Source: Acidobacteriaceae bacterium (lineage in GTDB: Bacteria; Acidobacteriota; Terriglobia; Terriglobales; Acidobacteriaceae). Taken from it: a DNA stretch of 10,114 nucleotides. Positions within the stretch are counted from its first letter, which is position 1, and each line of letters starts with the position of its first letter. This document shows positions 6,884 to 10,114 of the stretch, piece by piece. The stretch covers positions 1 through 10,114 of the forward strand of contig JARLFX010000075.1 in assembly GCA_031296355.1 (NCBI GenBank). Direction: 5' to 3'. The position numbers were made by a program, and so were the translations under genes. Below the pieces are notes generated by a model. That model was not told where the DNA came from, did not search any database, and was given only the letters and a program-made list of their open reading frames with translations.

Positions 6884-8074
6884 TTACGTAAGAGCGTGTT
6901 GGTTGGCCTTTGTCCTGCCAATGTGAGTTTCGTGGGCTAACGACGACGCAATGGCTGCCACGCTGGTTTCTATGAACTTCTCTGCGCTGAAAATCGTTGC
7001 CCGCTGCGCCAGGTGGCTGCGAAGAGCGGCCTGTTTCTCTGCGTTTCCGAGAACGGCGCAGATCTTGTCCGCCGCTTCATCAATTCCTGTAAATAGCAAA
7101 TCTGCGGAGTCAAGTACCTCGGTCTGTCCTCCGTCGTTGGGCGCAAAGACAATTGCGCCGGACTTGACCATCTCTGCCACCGATATTCCGAAAGGTTCTG
7201 CGGCTCGCGTCTGGATTCCGAATCGGCAGTGCGCGAGAATGTCAGCTTTTCTTGCGCCGCTCACCCACCCCTCAGGAATGATCCAATTCGCGTGCATCTC
7301 GCAGAGTTGCGCGATGCGCCGCCCATAGAGGTCGTTTCCAATATGCCCGCAAAGGTGAAGCTGTATGTCATGCCCGCGCTTCCGCACAGTATCCAGAATA
7401 GAGATAGCCCGTTCTATCTGTTTTTCCGGCGCTATGCGGCCAATCATCGCAAAGTCAGGTTTCTTCTCCTCCCATGAGACTGCGAGAAACTCAGTCCAGA
7501 CGGATGGGTAAACGACTGCCGCACACTCTACGCTACAATGATTTTTAAGAAGGGCGCTGCTCCACTCCGAGTTAGCAATCACCATATCGTCCTGAAGTAC
7601 AGCACGCCCTGAAGGTTTGCAATAAGCTGAAGCAATTTTCAGGTAGGCTCTGCGCAAGAACGACTCCCGATAAATCAAACCCGGAGATGGTGGATCAAGC
7701 CGGTCACGAATCTCACGATTCCAACTGAAATCTGCAATGAAGTGAACAGCAGGCAAGCCCCAATCCGTCACATTGTACGCGCTTACCCGCACATCATATT
7801 CTCCTGCAATCTGACGTGCGAAGCGCTGATAGCATGCGCCGCGGAACGCAGCGGCATTCAGTCCACGCATAGGGAAGGGAACAGGAGCAATTCGAACCGT
7901 GACTTCGTTTGCCTCAACGTGTGTCCCGTAATAACTGTTAAGCCGCGTAAGGTCCCAGCCGCCGGTCGTCATGACGGTTACGTCAAAGTCATGCTTCAAC
8001 GCTTCGATCAGCCACATCATGGTGGATTCCGATCCGCCGAAACCAATTCGTGGATGTCCGATCACTAGGCGCAT
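6884..8074 (-). CDS. GT4-family glycosyltransferase
   Basis: A 396-residue GT-B glycosyltransferase. The N-terminal loop GFGGSESTMMWL (11-22) is the glycine-rich donor-side loop seen in GT4 enzymes. The interdomain part includes VIANSEWSSALL (165-176), the usual point where the chain enters the C-domain, and VVYPSV (187-192). The donor domain carries MIGRIAPEKQIERAI (210-224), HLCGHIG (240-246), and a complete EX7E motif, AEPFGISVAE with E293 and E301, followed by GGQTEVL (315-321). All catalytic features of a retaining GT4 are therefore present. AGGGA lies 8 bases before the ATG, a good ribosome site. A second ATG directly followed by TAA sits just before it (ATGTAAATG) and would encode nothing. 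The gene follows the 8146-9435 GT4 by 71 bases. The donor and acceptor sugars are unknown. Confidence 0.9.
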   Translation of the reverse strand: MRLVIGHPRIGFGGSESTMMWLIEALKHDFDVTVMTTGGWDLTRLNSYYGTHVEANEVTVRIAPVPFPMRGLNAAAFRGACYQRFARQIAGEYDVRVSAYNVTDWGLPAVHFIADFSWNREIRDRLDPPSPGLIYRESFLRRAYLKIASAYCKPSGRAVLQDDMVIANSEWSSALLKNHCSVECAAVVYPSVWTEFLAVSWEEKKPDFAMIGRIAPEKQIERAISILDTVRKRGHDIQLHLCGHIGNDLYGRRIAQLCEMHANWIIPEGWVSGARKADILAHCRFGIQTRAAEPFGISVAEMVKSGAIVFAPNDGGQTEVLDSADLLFTGIDEAADKICAVLGNAEKQAALRSHLAQRATIFSAEKFIETSVAAIASSLAHETHIGRTKANQHALT

Positions 8075-8145
8075 TTACATAGTCCCTGCTTAAATTTAGG
8101 TCGAAGTCACATCCAAAACTAAAGGCCAATCAGCTGGCACAGATT

Positions 8146-9435
8146 TCAAGGAACCCTTACTGATGTATGTATCTTCTCTCGGAGGACGCGAAGGTGATTT
8201 TTAATCGGATCGGGAAGTCTGTACCACCATGCTGGTTTCAATCCCGACGCCAGTTCGCACTTATCCAGAGATTCTGGTGGCTTGGTCTGCATGGGATTTG
8301 ACAGAACATTGCAGAACAACTGATAGTACTGTTCAGTCATCAAATCCAGGCTGTACTTACTAACTCCCGTTTGAGCGCGTTTACGTAGTTCTGCCAGTCG
8401 GAGCCGGTCAGAAAGAAGACCTAAAAGGTGTTGAGCAGCCTGCCTGACATTCCCAATTGAAAACAGCAGACCATTGTCACTGTCTTGAACGATCCAGTCG
8501 GTAATGCCTGGCAATCGTGAAACTACAGGAACGCATCCCCCAGCCATTGCTTCAAGCAGTGCAATGGGAGAACCTTCATATGTAGTGGGGAAGAGAAAAA
8601 CGTCGTGCCGATTCATGAGTTGAGGAACATCTTGTGACGGCGTCCAACCGGTAAATTGTATGCGACGTGATAACCCAGACTCTCTCACTCGCCGCTTCAA
8701 TTCCGCAAGGTCCGGCCCATCACCACTGATTGTGCAGTTCCAATCCTTCGAATGTCGGTCCAGCTCCACGAGTATCTCGGGAAGCCAGAAAACGCCCTTA
8801 TTTCGGTCGATCCGGCAGTGACTCAGAATCCTGAGCGGACCTGCACGATTCTCGCTCAGCGAATGATTAAAAAACGAACCAGTATCGACCCCGTGCGGTA
8901 GAAGTCGTATCCTGTCTTCATTAAAGCCGTAGCCTGATAAAAGGTCTTGCTTGATCCGTGGACTGATCGCAATGGTAGCGCTCATATAATCGCGAACAAC
9001 GCTAGCACTCCGGTACACCGCTAAGGTACTGCCATGGAGAACAAGGATTTTGGGAATTGAACAGGGGAAGTATCGAATTGCGTTGAAATCGGTTGGATCT
9101 CCCCGAGCATGGCAGACCAGCACATCTGGTGAAATATCACGTACGTATTCGACCAAGGCTCTGGTCCTGTCCGCAAACTTGTCCGTCTCGGGTGCCACAA
9201 CTTCGCCATCACTATGCTCTGCACCATCAGCGCCAGCGCCAACCTGGTTGGCATAAAAGGAGCCAGAGCAGAGCCACGTAACCGAACATCCGTACTGGGC
9301 CAATCCGCGCACTAGATTGCAGTGAAATTGATATACACCACATCGCAGCGGGGCTAGAAGGCTGATAACGCGCATGTGTGTTGGAGTAGGTCCTGTCGGC
9401 TTATTTAGTTGCTTGCATGGAGAACGCTCTGTCAT
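8146..9435 (-). CDS. GT4-family glycosyltransferase
   Basis: A GT-B glycosyltransferase of 429 residues from the first ATG, or 409 from M21 (ATG at 9375-9373). The GT4 fold begins at M21 with MRVISLLAPLRCGVYQFHCN, and the 20 residues before it are polar and proline-rich without a counterpart in the fold, so M21 may be the true start. Neither start has an ideal ribosome site: AGGA is only 2 bases from the first ATG and about 16 from the second. C-domain motifs are complete: LLPHGVD (178-184), CRIDRNKG (207-214), ISGDGP (236-241), an EX7E motif EGSPIALLE (E287 and E295), and GGCVPVVS (299-306). The C-terminal 50 residues extend past the fold and are basic, possibly aiding membrane contact. It follows the truncated right-edge gene by 54 bases and presumably shares its transcript. 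Substrate not readable. Confidence 0.9.
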   Translation of the reverse strand: MTERSPCKQLNKPTGPTPTHMRVISLLAPLRCGVYQFHCNLVRGLAQYGCSVTWLCSGSFYANQVGAGADGAEHSDGEVVAPETDKFADRTRALVEYVRDISPDVLVCHARGDPTDFNAIRYFPCSIPKILVLHGSTLAVYRSASVVRDYMSATIAISPRIKQDLLSGYGFNEDRIRLLPHGVDTGSFFNHSLSENRAGPLRILSHCRIDRNKGVFWLPEILVELDRHSKDWNCTISGDGPDLAELKRRVRESGLSRRIQFTGWTPSQDVPQLMNRHDVFLFPTTYEGSPIALLEAMAGGCVPVVSRLPGITDWIVQDSDNGLLFSIGNVRQAAQHLLGLLSDRLRLAELRKRAQTGVSKYSLDLMTEQYYQLFCNVLSNPMQTKPPESLDKCELASGLKPAWWYRLPDPIKNHLRVLREKIHTSVRVP

Positions 9436-9489
9436 CTTCCTGATTCAGTACGCCAAATCCTGTGGGGGCGCCAATTGACTCCGAGAATC

Positions 9490-10114
9490 TTATGAATTGG
9501 TGCGAAGCAGGTGGATATCCGCATCGCTGTAGGTTGCACTTATCTGTCGGTCATTTCCAAGCCCACTGACGTTGTAGTTACAGAGCGCGGTATCCTGTGT
9601 GCCAGGTATTCCTCGAAATGACCAATAGGGTAAATGCGGAAGAATCTGGCGAACTCTATACCCTGATCGCAGAGCCTGTACATGAAGCCAAATGTCATCT
9701 GCTTTTGGACAGCAAGTCTCAAATGCGTTGCCTGCCCGCTTCAATTGCGTCAAAAAAGCCGGTGGATAAATCACGCCTGTGACGCCGGCAGCGACATGAC
9801 GGTATTGCGGTTGTGTGGAATCGCATTGTTTCCAATCCTGGCTTTTTCCGATTCCGTTCTCATCTATCGCGATTACATGACACCAGAAGCAATTTACGTA
9901 CCCCGAAAATTCATGGTGGGCTTCAACTAGCTTCTTCAGCCAGTACTTTGGATAAAGCATATCGTCATCGGCTGTTACAAGAGGAATGTCGAATGACTCG
10001 GTAGATTCAACATATGGATAGTATTTTGTGTGTGGGCCGTAGTTCTTGCATAAACGGACTTCAAGTCCACGCTCCTGCAGTCGGCAGAGAGTCGTCGGCA
10101 GATGATTGAACAGC
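9490..10114 (-). CDS. Putative glycosyltransferase with DDD motif, C-terminal part
   Basis: The gene is open to the right edge and lacks its start; 207 codons are visible. A downstream ATG at 9960 lies inside the reading frame and is not the true start, because conserved sequence precedes it. Visible residues include RGLEVRLCKNYGPHTKYYP (about 15-33), then IPLVTADDDMLYPKYWLKKL (43-62), a hydrophobic strand ending in an acidic triplet like the DxD metal site of GT-A enzymes. Further on are AAGVTGVIYPP (about 108-118) and CCPKADDIWLHV (about 134-145), a late acidic motif like the ED of GT2 acceptor sites. I recognise this combination from proteins in polysaccharide loci that are usually annotated loosely as glycosyltransferases. 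It is first of the visible genes and lies 54 bases before the next GT4. Activity and donor are inferred. Confidence 0.75.
   Translation of the reverse strand, partial: LFNHLPTTLCRLQERGLEVRLCKNYGPHTKYYPYVESTESFDIPLVTADDDMLYPKYWLKKLVEAHHEFSGYVNCFWCHVIAIDENGIGKSQDWKQCDSTQPQYRHVAAGVTGVIYPPAFLTQLKRAGNAFETCCPKADDIWLHVQALRSGYRVRQILPHLPYWSFRGIPGTQDTALCNYNVSGLGNDRQISATYSDADIHLLRTNS

Noticed and set aside
6853..6884. Repeated AGTCT with a T-rich tract near the end of the 6884-8074 gene as a terminator
   Set aside because: The two copies are direct, not inverted, so they cannot form a stem.
8072..8080. ATGTAAATG upstream of the 6884-8074 gene as a regulatory start-stop element
   Set aside because: The first ATG is only 2 bases from the ribosome site, while the second has ideal spacing; a chance arrangement is the simpler reading.
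8125..8138. GCCAATCAGCTGGC as a terminator stem between two GT4 genes
   Set aside because: The stem is 4 pairs and no clean T run follows; the genes are likely co-transcribed.

Overview
The window is a stretch of a bacterial surface or extracellular polysaccharide cluster. Every gene I can support lies on the minus strand, so transcription runs from the right edge to the left edge. The gene types are those of a lipid-linked heteropolysaccharide pathway in a diderm bacterium: many glycosyltransferases, one polytopic O-antigen ligase/polymerase, a methyltransferase, and a polyprenyl-phosphate sugar-1-phosphate transferase. Base composition is near balanced. Ungapped GT-rich clusters of this style occur in Acidobacteriota and in several proteobacterial groups. 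I lean weakly to an acidobacterium, but nothing in the window fixes the phylum.

Layout in transcription order (right to left): a 5'-truncated putative glycosyltransferase with a DDD motif (9490-10114); a GT4 glycosyltransferase (8146-9435); a second GT4 (6884-8074); an unassigned 246-residue protein with glycosyltransferase-like motifs (6024-6764); a third GT4 of the GSGTRLK type (4874-5989); a membrane protein of the O-antigen ligase/Wzy family (3489-4835); a fourth GT4 (2176-3486); a GT2 rhamnosyltransferase-like enzyme (1229-2179) whose start overlaps the previous stop by 4 bases; a class I SAM-dependent methyltransferase (334-1071); and, after a 180-base gap, the first 51 codons of a WecA/TagO/MraY-like transferase (1-153) running off the left edge.

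Inferred collective role: the WecA-like enzyme would prime undecaprenyl phosphate with an amino-sugar phosphate. Five recognisable glycosyltransferases, plus up to two unassigned ones, would extend the oligosaccharide. The methyltransferase could modify or cap it, and the membrane protein would polymerise it or ligate it in the periplasm. A flippase, a chain-length regulator, export proteins and nucleotide-sugar synthesis genes are not in the window and must lie elsewhere if the pathway is complete. I see no RNA genes, mobile elements, CRISPR arrays or long repeats. The least explained parts are the 6024-6764 protein, the truncated DDD protein at the right edge, and the two intergenic gaps around the methyltransferase gene.
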